Positions 25,981 to 35,703 of a stretch of 64,000 nt of DNA are shown piece after piece. Position numbers and translations under genes: made by a program. The stretch comes from Bacteroidota bacterium (GTDB lineage Bacteria > Bacteroidota > Bacteroidia > Bacteroidales > Tenuifilaceae): positions 1 through 64,000 of the forward strand of contig JAKQKB010000173.1 in NCBI GenBank assembly GCA_029560875.1, in the 5' to 3' direction. Numbering within the stretch: the first letter of the stretch is position 1; each line of letters opens with the position of its first letter. Below the pieces are notes generated by a model, which saw only the letters and a list, made by a program, of their open reading frames with translations, was not told where the DNA came from and did no database searches.

Positions 25981-27150
25981 CTACAGCGCCTGCCTAAGCA
26001 TCTTTTCAATCTGCTGACAAATTCTCTCAAAAACCTCCTCTTCGGTTCCATCGCCCGAAACAGAATGAAGCAATCTTCGTTTTTCGTAAAAATTACGAGC
26101 AAGCAAAGTTTTCTGTTCATACTCTTCCAGTCGCGAAACTATAGTTTCGGTGTCCATATCGTAAAGTCGGCTACGGTCAGTTTTACTTCGTAAGGCTAGC
26201 CGTTTCATTGCCTCTAACGGGCTTACCTGAATTTCAATAGCTGAATTTATTGAACTATTCATCTTTTTAAGCATGCCATCAACAATGTACGCTTGAACAA
26301 TTGTGCGAGGGAATCCTTTGAAGATAAATCCCTTAGAACCAGGGCTAGCCTGAATTTTTTCTTCAATTAACTTTATGGCAATTTCATCGGGGACTATTAT
26401 TCCCTTGTCCATATAAGGCTTTACGATGCGTCCTATCTCTGTATCGTTTTTAATTTCCTGACGGAGTAATTTTCCGGTAGAAATATACACCATCTTGTAC
26501 TTCTCGGCAATCTTCTTAGCCTGAGTACCTTTGCCAGAGCCAGGGTAGCCAAAAATAATAATATTAGCCCATCTGTTCTCAAGCGATTTTTGTACAGCGG
26601 TATCTAGCCTTGCCTGAACCTCCTCAACAGTTCCAGTTCCATCAATGGAGTGGCAAATACCTTTATCCTGGTAGTATTTGGCTACAGGTACTGTTTTTGA
26701 GTAGTACTCATTAAGCCTAACCTGAATAACCTCATCGCTATCATCCTTTCTGTTTGCAATTTGTGCACGCGACTTTAACCTACGTACCAATTCCACGTCG
26801 GGAACCTCTAGGCTAAGCATACAGGTTAACGATGTGTTCATATTCATCAATAGCCCATCTAGTATGTAGCATTGCACGGTGGTGCGAGGAAAACCATCGA
26901 ATAGAAACCCGTTAGTGTCGGTTTTCTTCTGAATTTTATTCTCGATAATCTGAACTACAAGTTCATCGGAAACCAATCCACCCTTCTCAATAATGTTTTT
27001 TGCTTTAATTCCTAGAGGCGAACCTTCTGCAATTTCCTCGCGAAGAATTTCACCTGTTGATATGTAGGTTAGGTTGTATTTCTTTATCAACCAATCGCTT
27101 TGGGTACCTTTTCCTGCACCCGGAGGGCCAAATAGTGCAATGTTAAGCAT
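25981..27150 (-). CDS. Tandem fused adenylate kinase (two AK domains in one chain)
   Basis: Adenylate kinase interconverts ATP + AMP and 2 ADP. This 389-residue protein has two complete AK modules, each about 190 residues, the usual length of the whole enzyme. Module 1 has P-loop GPPGAGKGT (8-16), STGEILREEI (AMP site), FDGFPRT with Asp85, and a short lid with RKDD (134-137). Module 2 has P-loop GYPGSGKGT (201-209), STGKLLRQEI, FKGFPRT with Lys278 replacing the aspartate that normally helps hold Mg, and a lid reading RLYDMD with no clear RxDD. Module 1 therefore looks canonical and module 2 altered, perhaps regulatory or specialised. There is no sign of a frameshift between modules. Confidence 0.9.
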   Translation of the reverse strand: MLNIALFGPPGAGKGTQSDWLIKKYNLTYISTGEILREEIAEGSPLGIKAKNIIEKGGLVSDELVVQIIENKIQKKTDTNGFLFDGFPRTTVQCYILDGLLMNMNTSLTCMLSLEVPDVELVRRLKSRAQIANRKDDSDEVIQVRLNEYYSKTVPVAKYYQDKGICHSIDGTGTVEEVQARLDTAVQKSLENRWANIIIFGYPGSGKGTQAKKIAEKYKMVYISTGKLLRQEIKNDTEIGRIVKPYMDKGIIVPDEIAIKLIEEKIQASPGSKGFIFKGFPRTIVQAYIVDGMLKKMNSSINSAIEIQVSPLEAMKRLALRSKTDRSRLYDMDTETIVSRLEEYEQKTLLARNFYEKRRLLHSVSGDGTEEEVFERICQQIEKMLRQAL

Positions 27151-27232
27151 GATGAATTTTGGTTATAGAATTCATCACTAAAATATGGAAAAAATGATTA
27201 CAAATGGAATTAATATTAGAAAAAAAGAATCA

Positions 27233-27240
27233 TACATTTG
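27233..27240 (+). promoter_or_regulatory. -7 promoter element of the TPR-CHAT gene
   Basis: TACATTTG (TAnnTTTG) lies 147 bases before the ATG at 27387, implying a leader of about 140 bases in which I see no clear structure. Confidence 0.45.
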
Positions 27241-27386
27241 TTAATGCATTGTGTAATAATTACTGCAAAGCCAGATTTATTTTAAAAAACCACCAACTAG
27301 ATATTTTGTCAAGTTATTGACTTATAAGTTAAAACACGTTATATTTATATAACTTGCTCCTAGTGTTTAACTTAAATGGTTTAACA

Positions 27387-30300
27387 ATGAGAAGAAATAG
27401 TTTTATTGTGATAATAATTTTTGCGATGGTATGCTACAGTTTGCCAGTTTTTTCTCAAAATAATTTGCAAGCCGAGAATGCTTTAATTTGTTACCATAAG
27501 GCAAAAAAACTATTAGATGAAAGACAATTCAATAAACTTGATAGCATTATTGCTTACAGCGATTTCTCTTCATCGATATTCTATAAACTGAAACAGTGGG
27601 ATAACTATTTAGATAATCTTGACATAAGAATTCAAACTTATACCAGAAAATACGATAATAATAAGGTGTTCAAACTTATTGATAGTGCTGAGTTCGTAAT
27701 TAAAAAGAATAAAGTTAGTTCTTTAAAATACTTGGCCAGCCTGGACTACGACCTAGGGTTATACTATTACCTAAACTCTCAGTTCGATAGCTCGTTGAAT
27801 CATTATAATAAGGCGTTAAAAAAAAGAATTGAATTATACGGAGAGAACCATTTAGATGTAGCAAATTGTTATATGGGAATAGGTTTGATTTACGATAGCA
27901 AATCCGATTACGATAAAGCGTTGGAAAATCTATATAAATCGCTTGAAATCCGAAGAAACATTCTTGGCGAAGAAAATGCAATGGTAGCGCATAGTATCTC
28001 AAATATTGGGTATACATACAGGAATAAATCCGATTTAAACAAAGCCTTGGAATTAATGCTAAATGCATTAGATATTCGAAAAAAAGTTTTAGGAGAGGAG
28101 TCGTATGATGTTGCTCAGAGTTACAGTTCCTTAGGAGTTGTCTATTATGATTTATGCGATTTTGAAAAGGCACTCTTTTATAATAATAAAGCTGTAGAGA
28201 TTTTAAAGGTCACATCGAGTGAGAACAGCGTTGATATTGCAACTTTGTATTCAACTATTGGAGCAATTTATAAGAGACAATCGCGATATGTCGAGGCGTT
28301 GGAATACCAAGAAAAAGCATTAAGCATTAGAAAAGAACTATTTGGAGAAAATCATTTATATATTGCTTGGAGTTACAATGATATAGGTTTGATTTACGAT
28401 CATTTGTCTGATTTGGAAAAGGCATTGGAGTACCTTATAAAATCTTCAGAAATTAAAAATAAATTTCTAGGTGATAAGGATTTGGATGTTGCAAATAGCT
28501 ATAGTAATATAGGCACTGTTTATAACGCAAAAGGAGACTATGATTTAGCTCTCGAATATCACAATAAAGCATTAAGTATTAGACACGAAATATTGGGAGA
28601 AAGACATCCTTCTATAGCCGAATGTTATAATAATATTGGCTCTGTATACTTGAATAAACAGGATTATCCAAAAGCACTAGAGTATTTTAATAAAGATGTT
28701 GATATTAATACTGAAATATTAGGAGAAAAGCATGAATACGTAGCTATGGGTTACCTAAATATTGGTTCGGTGTACGATCAACTAAATCAACTGGACAAAG
28801 CGCTAACTTATTTTCAGAAGGCGCTAGTTATCAGTAATTCTATTTATGGCGATAACAGTGAATTTGTTGGAAAAATATATAACAATATCGCTGTATTATA
28901 CTATAAAAATGGAGATTTCGATAACGCAATAGTTAATTTCAATAAGTCTATAGATATCAAAAGTAAATTTCTGGGTTTCAAGAGTTCCCAAGTTTGCCTT
29001 TCGTACTTCAATATTGGCTTTGTTGCCTTTGAAAATAAGGAGTATCTGCAAGCTCTTAAATATGGACAAAAGGCAGTTGTGTCGAATGTAATAAATTTTA
29101 ACGATACTTTGAATGTAACTACTAGCCCAACTCTGAAGGGGTATACCGACTATTACACGCTAACTTATTCATTGTTGCTCAAAGCTACTGCTTTTGAATT
29201 TTTGGCTGATAGTATTAGTCAGGGCAGCATCGAAATTGACGGTAAGATTTTAAATAAAATTGATTTGTATAAATTATCATTGCACAACTTTATTCTGTGC
29301 GATTCGGTTATTAACCAGAAAAGAATGAAGATTGAAAAACAAGTAGATAAAATTACTCTAGGTGAGCTTGCCAATGAGATTTATAATGATGCCTTACGTT
29401 TAACCTACAAATTAATCAATTTAAACGATGCTTATTCCGATAAGTACAAACAGTATCTTTTCTACTTTGTTGAGCAGAATAAAAGTTTGGTACTGCTTGA
29501 ATCTATTGCAAATGCGGAAAATGTAAGGTTTTCGGAAATACCCGATACAGTTCAATCCACTTTAAATAATTTGCAGGAACAAATCGCTTCGTATGAGTTA
29601 AGGCTTGCTCAGTCAGATAGTGCAGAAATGGTTCAATGTCAAAATACTTTATTCGATTTAAATAGGCAGTACAATAAGCAAATTTCGGATGTTAAACTCC
29701 TATACCCGAAATATTTTGACCTTAAGTACTCAAATTTACAGTCAAAATTATCGGAAATACAAAGTATATTGGACAACAATACTGCACTGCGTAGTTATTT
29801 TGTGGGAAATACAAACCTCTATATAATAAGTCTAACTAAAAAGCAAGTTGATGTTTGGATGGTTGATGGAATTGATAATTTGCTCGATTCCATTCAGGTT
29901 TACAGAGAGGCAATTACAGGCAATCCTAATTTTGCAAATAGAATTCAGTCATGCGGTGAGTTCCTTTATAAAAATCTTTTCCCTGATAGCACATTTATTT
30001 ACAAGAAATTGAGTAACCTAATTATTATCCCCGATGGCGAGTTGGCATTTGTCCCTTTCGAAAGTTTGCCTATTCATAGTAAATATGGAATACACGGTAA
30101 TTCTAATTTACAGGATTCTGTAAGAGGTTTCAAAACAATTGGTACAACCCGAACCGTTGGAGATTTTAGTGATTACCCGTTTCTTATCAAAAAATTTAAT
30201 ATAAGCTATTTTTACTCGTCATCTCTTTTTTATCAATCAGCCTCTACTGATTTTAAAAGAAAAAAACGCGTTGATAGTTGGTTTGGGTTTGCTCCAGTAT

Positions 30301-30995
30301 TTACCGATTCCACTCAGCATAATGCAACAATTCAAACATTAGCCTTGCAACAAGAAATTAAAAGTTCTATGCCAGATAGTCTTTCTGTGCGTGGCAGCAT
30401 ACTTAATGGCAATTACGTGTCGCCACTTCCAGGCTCAGAGGTCGAAATTGAATTGATATACAATGCTTTCCATGACAAAAAAAAGATTGCCAAGAGAACA
30501 GTAAAGGATGATGCTAATGAAAAGACTTTGAAATCGGGTATATTATCAAATTATTCCATACTCCATTTTGCTACACATGGCTTTGTAAATTCCGATAAGC
30601 CTGAATTGTCAGGCATTGTCCTTGCCCAGGACACATCTGGTGGAAACGACGGAATTCTTTATGCTGGTGAAATGTATAACCTAAAATTAAATGCCGATTT
30701 AACTGTGCTGTCGGCTTGCGAAACGGGTCTTGGTCGTATTAAAAGAGGAGAGGGGATTATGGGTCTTACTCGAGCGCTGCTGTATGCTGGAACAAAAAAT
30801 ATAGTAGTATCACTTTGGCCTGTTAGCGACCAATCTACATCGGACTTAATGGTAAATTTTTACAAAAATATGCTAGAAGGCAAAAAGAACGAATCATACT
30901 CGCAATGGTTAAGAGATGCTAAGTTGCAAATGATTAGTACAGGCAAATACTCACATCCATACTATTGGAGTCCATTTATTCTGATTGGAAAATAG
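27387..30995 (+). CDS. Exported TPR-CHAT protein (caspase-like peptidase domain)
   Basis: This 1202-residue protein begins with a signal peptide (MRRNSFIVIIIFAMVCYSLPVFSQ); the ATG at 27387 is preferred over one at 27354. About ten TPR units of 42 residues follow (about 120-590), each of the form SYNNIGxVYxxKGDYDxALEYxxKALxIRxxxLGExH, the kinesin-light-chain type. A helical linker precedes the C-terminal CHAT domain (about 890-1200), a caspase-fold peptidase. The candidate catalytic dyad is His1064 in LHFATHGF and Cys1111 in VLSACETGLG. CHAT proteins are proteases in several characterised systems; the target here is unknown. The export signal distinguishes it from cytoplasmic CRISPR-linked CHAT proteases. 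No obvious partner gene is adjacent. Confidence 0.93.
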   Translation: MRRNSFIVIIIFAMVCYSLPVFSQNNLQAENALICYHKAKKLLDERQFNKLDSIIAYSDFSSSIFYKLKQWDNYLDNLDIRIQTYTRKYDNNKVFKLIDSAEFVIKKNKVSSLKYLASLDYDLGLYYYLNSQFDSSLNHYNKALKKRIELYGENHLDVANCYMGIGLIYDSKSDYDKALENLYKSLEIRRNILGEENAMVAHSISNIGYTYRNKSDLNKALELMLNALDIRKKVLGEESYDVAQSYSSLGVVYYDLCDFEKALFYNNKAVEILKVTSSENSVDIATLYSTIGAIYKRQSRYVEALEYQEKALSIRKELFGENHLYIAWSYNDIGLIYDHLSDLEKALEYLIKSSEIKNKFLGDKDLDVANSYSNIGTVYNAKGDYDLALEYHNKALSIRHEILGERHPSIAECYNNIGSVYLNKQDYPKALEYFNKDVDINTEILGEKHEYVAMGYLNIGSVYDQLNQLDKALTYFQKALVISNSIYGDNSEFVGKIYNNIAVLYYKNGDFDNAIVNFNKSIDIKSKFLGFKSSQVCLSYFNIGFVAFENKEYLQALKYGQKAVVSNVINFNDTLNVTTSPTLKGYTDYYTLTYSLLLKATAFEFLADSISQGSIEIDGKILNKIDLYKLSLHNFILCDSVINQKRMKIEKQVDKITLGELANEIYNDALRLTYKLINLNDAYSDKYKQYLFYFVEQNKSLVLLESIANAENVRFSEIPDTVQSTLNNLQEQIASYELRLAQSDSAEMVQCQNTLFDLNRQYNKQISDVKLLYPKYFDLKYSNLQSKLSEIQSILDNNTALRSYFVGNTNLYIISLTKKQVDVWMVDGIDNLLDSIQVYREAITGNPNFANRIQSCGEFLYKNLFPDSTFIYKKLSNLIIIPDGELAFVPFESLPIHSKYGIHGNSNLQDSVRGFKTIGTTRTVGDFSDYPFLIKKFNISYFYSSSLFYQSASTDFKRKKRVDSWFGFAPVFTDSTQHNATIQTLALQQEIKSSMPDSLSVRGSILNGNYVSPLPGSEVEIELIYNAFHDKKKIAKRTVKDDANEKTLKSGILSNYSILHFATHGFVNSDKPELSGIVLAQDTSGGNDGILYAGEMYNLKLNADLTVLSACETGLGRIKRGEGIMGLTRALLYAGTKNIVVSLWPVSDQSTSDLMVNFYKNMLEGKKNESYSQWLRDAKLQMISTGKYSHPYYWSPFILIGK

Positions 30996-31031
30996 TTATA
31001 TTTATTAGCATATTTGAATACTCAATAAGTG

Positions 31032-31319
31032 TTACGATTCATAAACATCCGTATAGTCTGGTGTTTTGTCAAAAATACTTTTAGCATACTCGCATATCGG
31101 AGTGATTTTTATCCCATTTTCACGAGCATACTCTACTGCTTTAGCAACCATAAGTTTTCCAAGTCCTTTCCCATTGAATTTTGGACTAACTAGGGTGTGC
31201 TCAATAATAATTCTATCGGAATCACCAAAGAATATATTCATTTCAGCGGCAATTTCACCATCAACCTCAATAAAGATTAGGTTTTTGGATTTATCAAGTT
31301 CGATTTTATAATTATCCAT
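31032..31319 (-). CDS. Small GNAT-fold acetyltransferase (YjdJ/GtlB5-like)
   Basis: The 95-residue protein is a minimal N-acetyltransferase of the single-domain family. ISPKFNGKGLGKLMVAKAVEYARENG-like text (VSPKFNGKGLGKLM) holds the acetyl-CoA pyrophosphate loop (Q/RxxGxG/A variant), preceded by IIEHTLV. The C-terminal ITPICEYAKSIFDKTPDY carries the CxYA motif of this group, whose members may lack broad substrate pockets. It converges with the TPR-CHAT gene; the substrate is unknown. Confidence 0.85.
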   Translation of the reverse strand: MDNYKIELDKSKNLIFIEVDGEIAAEMNIFFGDSDRIIIEHTLVSPKFNGKGLGKLMVAKAVEYARENGIKITPICEYAKSIFDKTPDYTDVYES

Positions 31320-31486
31320 TGCATAAATTATTGTTTATCAATGTAAACAATTTAGATGCGATTAAGTTGGTTGGAATGATTATTTCAACAAAATTTCAAA
31401 TAATCATTAGTTAACTTGACATTGGCTTTTTTTTACACTAACTTTATTAATTAGTTGTATTTCAATTAATTAACAAATAATTTGGT

Positions 31487-31897
31487 ATGGAGAAAACACA
31501 ACGCATTGCCCAAATTTATGGTTATTTAGTGTGTTTGGTTGCGGTTATAACTTTTTTGATAAGTATAACACAGTTGGTAAACTCACTAATTGACCTAGGA
31601 GACCCCATTCATGCAGGTTGGACTCCTGAGAGTGCTCCCAGCTTAGCCTCTTACGAGAATTACAAGATGGATATTCTAAAATCTACAAGTAAGCAGACAG
31701 ACTCAGCAAGTGCTGCATATATCCCCGATGAACAAACCCTAAAAGTAATGTACCAGGCTGCTCGCGATAATAAAATTCAACTGGAAAAACACAGAGCGGT
31801 TAGGGCTATTATAATTCATGGGTTACTTGTGTTGATATGTGTTGTGCTGTTTGTGTCGCATTGGCGATGGATGAGTAAGTTGCCCAAGGGAGAGTAG
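31487..31897 (+). CDS. Two-span membrane protein of unknown function
   Basis: The 136-residue protein has a membrane span near residues 12-35 (YLVCLVAVITFLISITQLV) and a second near 108-127 (IIHGLLVLICVVLFVS), with a soluble loop of about 70 residues between them. I do not recognise the family. It has a hairpin terminator and no operon partner. Confidence 0.65.
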   Translation: MEKTQRIAQIYGYLVCLVAVITFLISITQLVNSLIDLGDPIHAGWTPESAPSLASYENYKMDILKSTSKQTDSASAAYIPDEQTLKVMYQAARDNKIQLEKHRAVRAIIIHGLLVLICVVLFVSHWRWMSKLPKGE

Positions 31898-31920
31898 TAT
31901 ATTGTATTGATTTTTGATTG

Positions 31921-31959
31921 AAAAGGAAGAGTCAGATACCATATCCGACTCTTCCTTTT
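31921..31959. terminator. Bidirectional terminator
   Basis: A 13-bp stem AAAAGGAAGAGTC/GACTCTTCCTTTT, with a further GATA/TATC inside, lies between convergent genes. Confidence 0.85.
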
Positions 31960-31974
31960 TAATATCTCAATTAT

Positions 31975-32751
31975 TTAATTTTTTCGCAACACGTAGCTGA
32001 AATAAACATAGTTATTTGATGCAATCTTATTGTATGTGTCGGAACCAACTGTTCCTGCAAAGTTTAACGCTATTTTATGCAGAAACTTTGGTGCCAATTT
32101 TTTTACAAGCTCGCGTTTACGTTTATCGTCAAGTTCAAGCGCGGCAACAACTTCTTTGTTAATCAAATTCTCCTTCATCACTGTTAATCCACTAGTTTCT
32201 AGCATCTCCGTCATCTCTTCCATTTCGAAATCGTAACGGAAATCAGTAAATAGAAAGTAACCTCCTGGGCGTAAAATACGATGCACCTCTTGTAGGAATG
32301 CCTGCATATTTGGATAACGGTGCGACGACTCAACATTCAGTACAATATCGCAGGTATTATGGGCTAAGTCTAAATTTTGAGCATCGCCATGCCTAAACGA
32401 CAGGCCATTTACCTTATGGTATTTATTGCAAAAAGCTACAGCCTGCTTATTCAAATCAACACCAACAGCCGATGCAACCGAAAAGTTCTTTGCGATATAG
32501 GATAATCCACCTCCACGTCCACAACCTATTTCAACAATATCCTTATTTTGTATTTCTACAGCACTTGCTAAATGATGGTATAACTGGATTGAGTAACGAT
32601 TACGTTCATTGAGCCCATCAATGATTACTTCCTGATTCTTGTCGTGATATCCGTAGTTCATAAAGAGTATCTCAGCATTCTTGTCAACCTTGTTAACATA
32701 CCAGTACCAAATTCGGAAGAAGTTTTCGCGTAAGTTTAGTTTTAAAGCCAT
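31975..32751 (-). CDS. Class I SAM-dependent methyltransferase
   Basis: The 258-residue protein has motif I VEIGCGRGGGLSYIA, motif II around VGVDLNKQAV, motif IV DIVLNVESSHRYPN and post-motif HRILRPGGYFLFTDF. The region resembles the phthiotriolone/C-methyl or sterol-type methyltransferase group acting on lipids. It starts 15 bases after the stop of the acyltransferase gene at 32767, so the two are likely co-transcribed and could both act on a membrane lipid. The substrate is unknown. Confidence 0.85.
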   Translation of the reverse strand: MALKLNLRENFFRIWYWYVNKVDKNAEILFMNYGYHDKNQEVIIDGLNERNRYSIQLYHHLASAVEIQNKDIVEIGCGRGGGLSYIAKNFSVASAVGVDLNKQAVAFCNKYHKVNGLSFRHGDAQNLDLAHNTCDIVLNVESSHRYPNMQAFLQEVHRILRPGGYFLFTDFRYDFEMEEMTEMLETSGLTVMKENLINKEVVAALELDDKRKRELVKKLAPKFLHKIALNFAGTVGSDTYNKIASNNYVYFSYVLRKN

Positions 32752-32766
32752 ATGGTTGGGTTAAGT

Positions 32767-33600
32767 TTAATTTTTATCGGATAGGCTGTATAGGCGTTTA
32801 CGAACATTTTGTGCCCAATCACAGTGCGTTAAGGATTTATCAAATGTTTGGTAAGGAATTGGTTTTCCAATTTTTACTTTTAGAGTTTTATTGCGTTTGT
32901 TGAAAAATTCGCGAGGTAACAGAATTAACTCCAAATTAATGTTGATACCAAGCAATCGTCTTAGCAAGAATATTGTGTAGAATAAGTTTGAGTTTCTTCC
33001 ATAAAAATAAATGGGTACGATATCGCGGTTGCTGGCAATAGATTTGGTGATAAAACTTTTTTGCCATTTCGTATCCTGGACTTTTCCTGAGTACAGCCGT
33101 GATACCTCGCCTGCAGGGAAGTGGGTTATGGGAACTTCAGTATAGTAGGTTTCGTCAAGTGCTTTAAGGTATTCTTTCGATGAGCCTTCGAAAACATTCA
33201 CTGCGGCAATAAAAGGGTGTAACTGAGGAATTAGCATAAAAGCATCGTTAGCTATTGCTTTTATAGATCCGTATTTCCCTGATACAATATGGGTTAGTAC
33301 TAATCCGTCTATTAGACCGAAAGGATGATTTGCCACAAAAATACATTTGCCATTTTCGGGTAAGTTCTCCTTTCCTTCAACCTCAATTTTTATATTATAC
33401 TCTTCAATAATCTTAATAAGGAAATCTCGTCCAATAGAGTCTGAATGCTTGTTTAAGAATCTGTTAATCTCCTTTTGCTTAATGATTTTTACTATTAACT
33501 TTACTATAAACCCAGGAAGTTTGTTAAGTAACTTCGAGTTACTCTCCTTAATTGTCTTTTCAACGTTAATATACTTAATTTCATTGCTGTTCTGCGCCAT
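32767..33600 (-). CDS. Lysophospholipid-type acyltransferase (PlsC superfamily)
   Basis: The 277-residue protein has FVANHPFGLIDGLVL, an H-x5-D form of the HX4D catalytic motif as seen in the hemolysin-like/ornithine-lipid acyltransferases, and FPAGEVSRLY, the substrate-binding FPEGxxS-like block. KVKIGKPIPY follows. The typical role is transfer of an acyl chain to a lyso-lipid at the cytoplasmic face of the inner membrane. In Bacteroidota similar proteins build ornithine or glycine lipids. It probably shares a transcript with the methyltransferase gene downstream. Confidence 0.85.
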   Translation of the reverse strand: MAQNSNEIKYINVEKTIKESNSKLLNKLPGFIVKLIVKIIKQKEINRFLNKHSDSIGRDFLIKIIEEYNIKIEVEGKENLPENGKCIFVANHPFGLIDGLVLTHIVSGKYGSIKAIANDAFMLIPQLHPFIAAVNVFEGSSKEYLKALDETYYTEVPITHFPAGEVSRLYSGKVQDTKWQKSFITKSIASNRDIVPIYFYGRNSNLFYTIFLLRRLLGININLELILLPREFFNKRNKTLKVKIGKPIPYQTFDKSLTHCDWAQNVRKRLYSLSDKN

Positions 33601-33920
33601 TTATTCAAAAGAAGTATTCATTTGTTATATAAGTAAAATTATTACCATAAGCCCAATATTTTCGAAATCAAAAACCATAAATGTACGGAAAGGTCTTGCC
33701 AATAGCAAGTATTTGTTGTTAAATGTTAACCGGTAGAATTACTTGGTTTGTAATGGAAACATGGTCAATGCTGTACGTTTTGAAAAATTAATTTTCAGTG
33801 AAATGCTTATCCCCGTTTGTACTATTGTTTTTTTTAGAATTATAAGACAGTTACAATTATTAAAAATTCGTTTGCCGAATACGATTGTTGGTTAATATTA
33901 AGTGTAATTATGAGTAAATT

Positions 33921-33950
33921 AGCAGGGTCGAAATAAATCCCGACCCTGCT
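33921..33950 (-). terminator. Hairpin after the large lipoprotein gene
   Basis: A 10-bp perfect stem AGCAGGGTCG/CGACCCTGCT with a 10-base loop lies 10 bases after the minus-strand stop at 33960. The 358-base gap 33601-33959 holds nothing else that I can support. Confidence 0.65.
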
Positions 33951-33959
33951 ATTCTAGAA

Positions 33960-35534
33960 CTAAAGTGTTGAGTTGTATATAAGTTTTGGTGAGAATTCCT
34001 TAATAAGCAAAATTTCATCGGTAAAACCAGCAGGTTTAATCCCCACAACTACTCTTACTCTCCAATTTCCTTTTGGAGGTAGTTTGGCAAAGCCAGCCGA
34101 AGGACGTGGACTGCCACCCCATACTATTCCAAAATCAGTTCCTTTATATGTTTCGCCCCCATCGGTATTTACTAAAGAGCCTCCCCAATTGTATAGCGAT
34201 CCGCTGTCGTATAATATTAAATCCTTACTTATAACTCTACATGTTGCTCCAGCCTGTTGTAGTTCCGGATTAAATATAACGTTGAAAGAGTTTGTGATTA
34301 ATGAATAATCCTGATATCGGTATGGCTCCATTTCATCCCAGTATGCATTACCATATTCAACAGTGGGCTGTGTATTAATATTCCAAACGCCAATATTTTT
34401 ATTGTAGTATGGAAGTAACCCCCCAACTGTAGATGAACCGTATTGTATTCCAGGGTATATCAATGAACTTTTTAGGGGGCCAGTATAATTGGTTGTAATT
34501 GTTCCACTGGTCTTAGTTTGCGCATTAAAATCTAAGTTTACATAGCCAGGAGTAGAACTACCAGGTGAATAAATCATTGAGCCTATTAGGTCTAAAATTT
34601 TATTGTCAGATTTTAATTTACTTCCTATAAGATTAGATGCAGCAGTAGAATATACAGATTTTAATGTAGATGATGCTTGTTTTGCGGCTAATGAGAGCAA
34701 GTATGTCCTAATATCGGCCATCGCTGGTAAATTAACTTTACCTTTAAACAAATTATCGAGACTGATGCCATTGCCTAATGCAGAAATTATTCCACCAGCT
34801 TCGTTACTTTTAGGCATAGTAAATGTACCTTTTATGGTTCCGTTAATTGTACCACTGGTTTCTACATAACTTTTTTGGATTATTTGAGTTGCAAAAGCAA
34901 TCTCAAGATTGTCCCGTGTTAAGGATGTTATTGACGGATCGTATGCAAATTCAAACTCGCAGCAATACCAGTAGTTACTTGTTAGGCTCAAAGGTGTTTG
35001 TCCTACAACAGAGCACCAAGGGACTTTGTATAAGTAAGGATTTCCTGATTTATTATCTATTGGTAACGATAATGCCCACGAAAAATTCAATGCAGATGTA
35101 CTATACCCAGTTGAAGTATTTACTCCAATTCCAAATGTAAAAGAGTTATTTGGGAATTGATAGTTTGTTGGTAATAGGTATATACGCATAATACCAGTGT
35201 AGATGTTGTATAGCGCAAAGAAAGGATCACTAGTTGCGTAGGGAAAATCGTTGTATAATAACCGCCAGCCTTCACTATACTTAATGTCAGGTTTAATGTC
35301 TAGAGGTACAGTAGTGTTTGTCGAATTCCAAGGCAAACTAATTGAATTTCCTTTATAATCAATTGTATTTGCATTTTCCCAATCAAAATATACCGATGGG
35401 TAAGGTGTCGATTTTGATGATGCACCTAAATTCTCATTAAAGGTTACATTGGGATTGCTTAAATCATTTTCCTTTTCGCATGATGTTATTATTAAAACAA
35501 ATGCCAAAGAGATAATAAATGAAACTTTTCTCAT
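33960..35534 (-). CDS. Large surface lipoprotein of unknown function
   Basis: The 524-residue protein has a lipoprotein signal with the modified Cys in FVLIITSCEKEND, a common Bacteroidota surface-lipoprotein start. The rest is rich in Ser, Thr, Asn and Tyr with no recognisable domain. An internal Ala/Ser-rich helix-prone segment (AAKQASSTLKSVYSTAASNL) interrupts otherwise beta-like sequence. I do not recognise the family. Upstream on the same strand is the amidase cassette, separated by a terminator hairpin. Confidence 0.75.
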   Translation of the reverse strand: MRKVSFIISLAFVLIITSCEKENDLSNPNVTFNENLGASSKSTPYPSVYFDWENANTIDYKGNSISLPWNSTNTTVPLDIKPDIKYSEGWRLLYNDFPYATSDPFFALYNIYTGIMRIYLLPTNYQFPNNSFTFGIGVNTSTGYSTSALNFSWALSLPIDNKSGNPYLYKVPWCSVVGQTPLSLTSNYWYCCEFEFAYDPSITSLTRDNLEIAFATQIIQKSYVETSGTINGTIKGTFTMPKSNEAGGIISALGNGISLDNLFKGKVNLPAMADIRTYLLSLAAKQASSTLKSVYSTAASNLIGSKLKSDNKILDLIGSMIYSPGSSTPGYVNLDFNAQTKTSGTITTNYTGPLKSSLIYPGIQYGSSTVGGLLPYYNKNIGVWNINTQPTVEYGNAYWDEMEPYRYQDYSLITNSFNVIFNPELQQAGATCRVISKDLILYDSGSLYNWGGSLVNTDGGETYKGTDFGIVWGGSPRPSAGFAKLPPKGNWRVRVVVGIKPAGFTDEILLIKEFSPKLIYNSTL

Positions 35535-35703
35535 AGTAGAATTTTTTAAGGTTAGAAAGAATAATAAATTGGTTGTCTACTTTATTCTTTTACGTTGGTT
35601 TTCGACTTTGTCCAACGAGGAGGTAAGCCTTATTATTACCCAATTTTGTTTTTACATTAATACTGAATGTTGTTAATTGGTTACCCTAATTCTTTAAAAA
35701 TTG

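Noticed and set aside
27387-30995. A CRISPR-linked (craspase-type) CHAT protease
   Set aside because: There is no CRISPR array or cas gene in the window, and the protein has a signal peptide for export.
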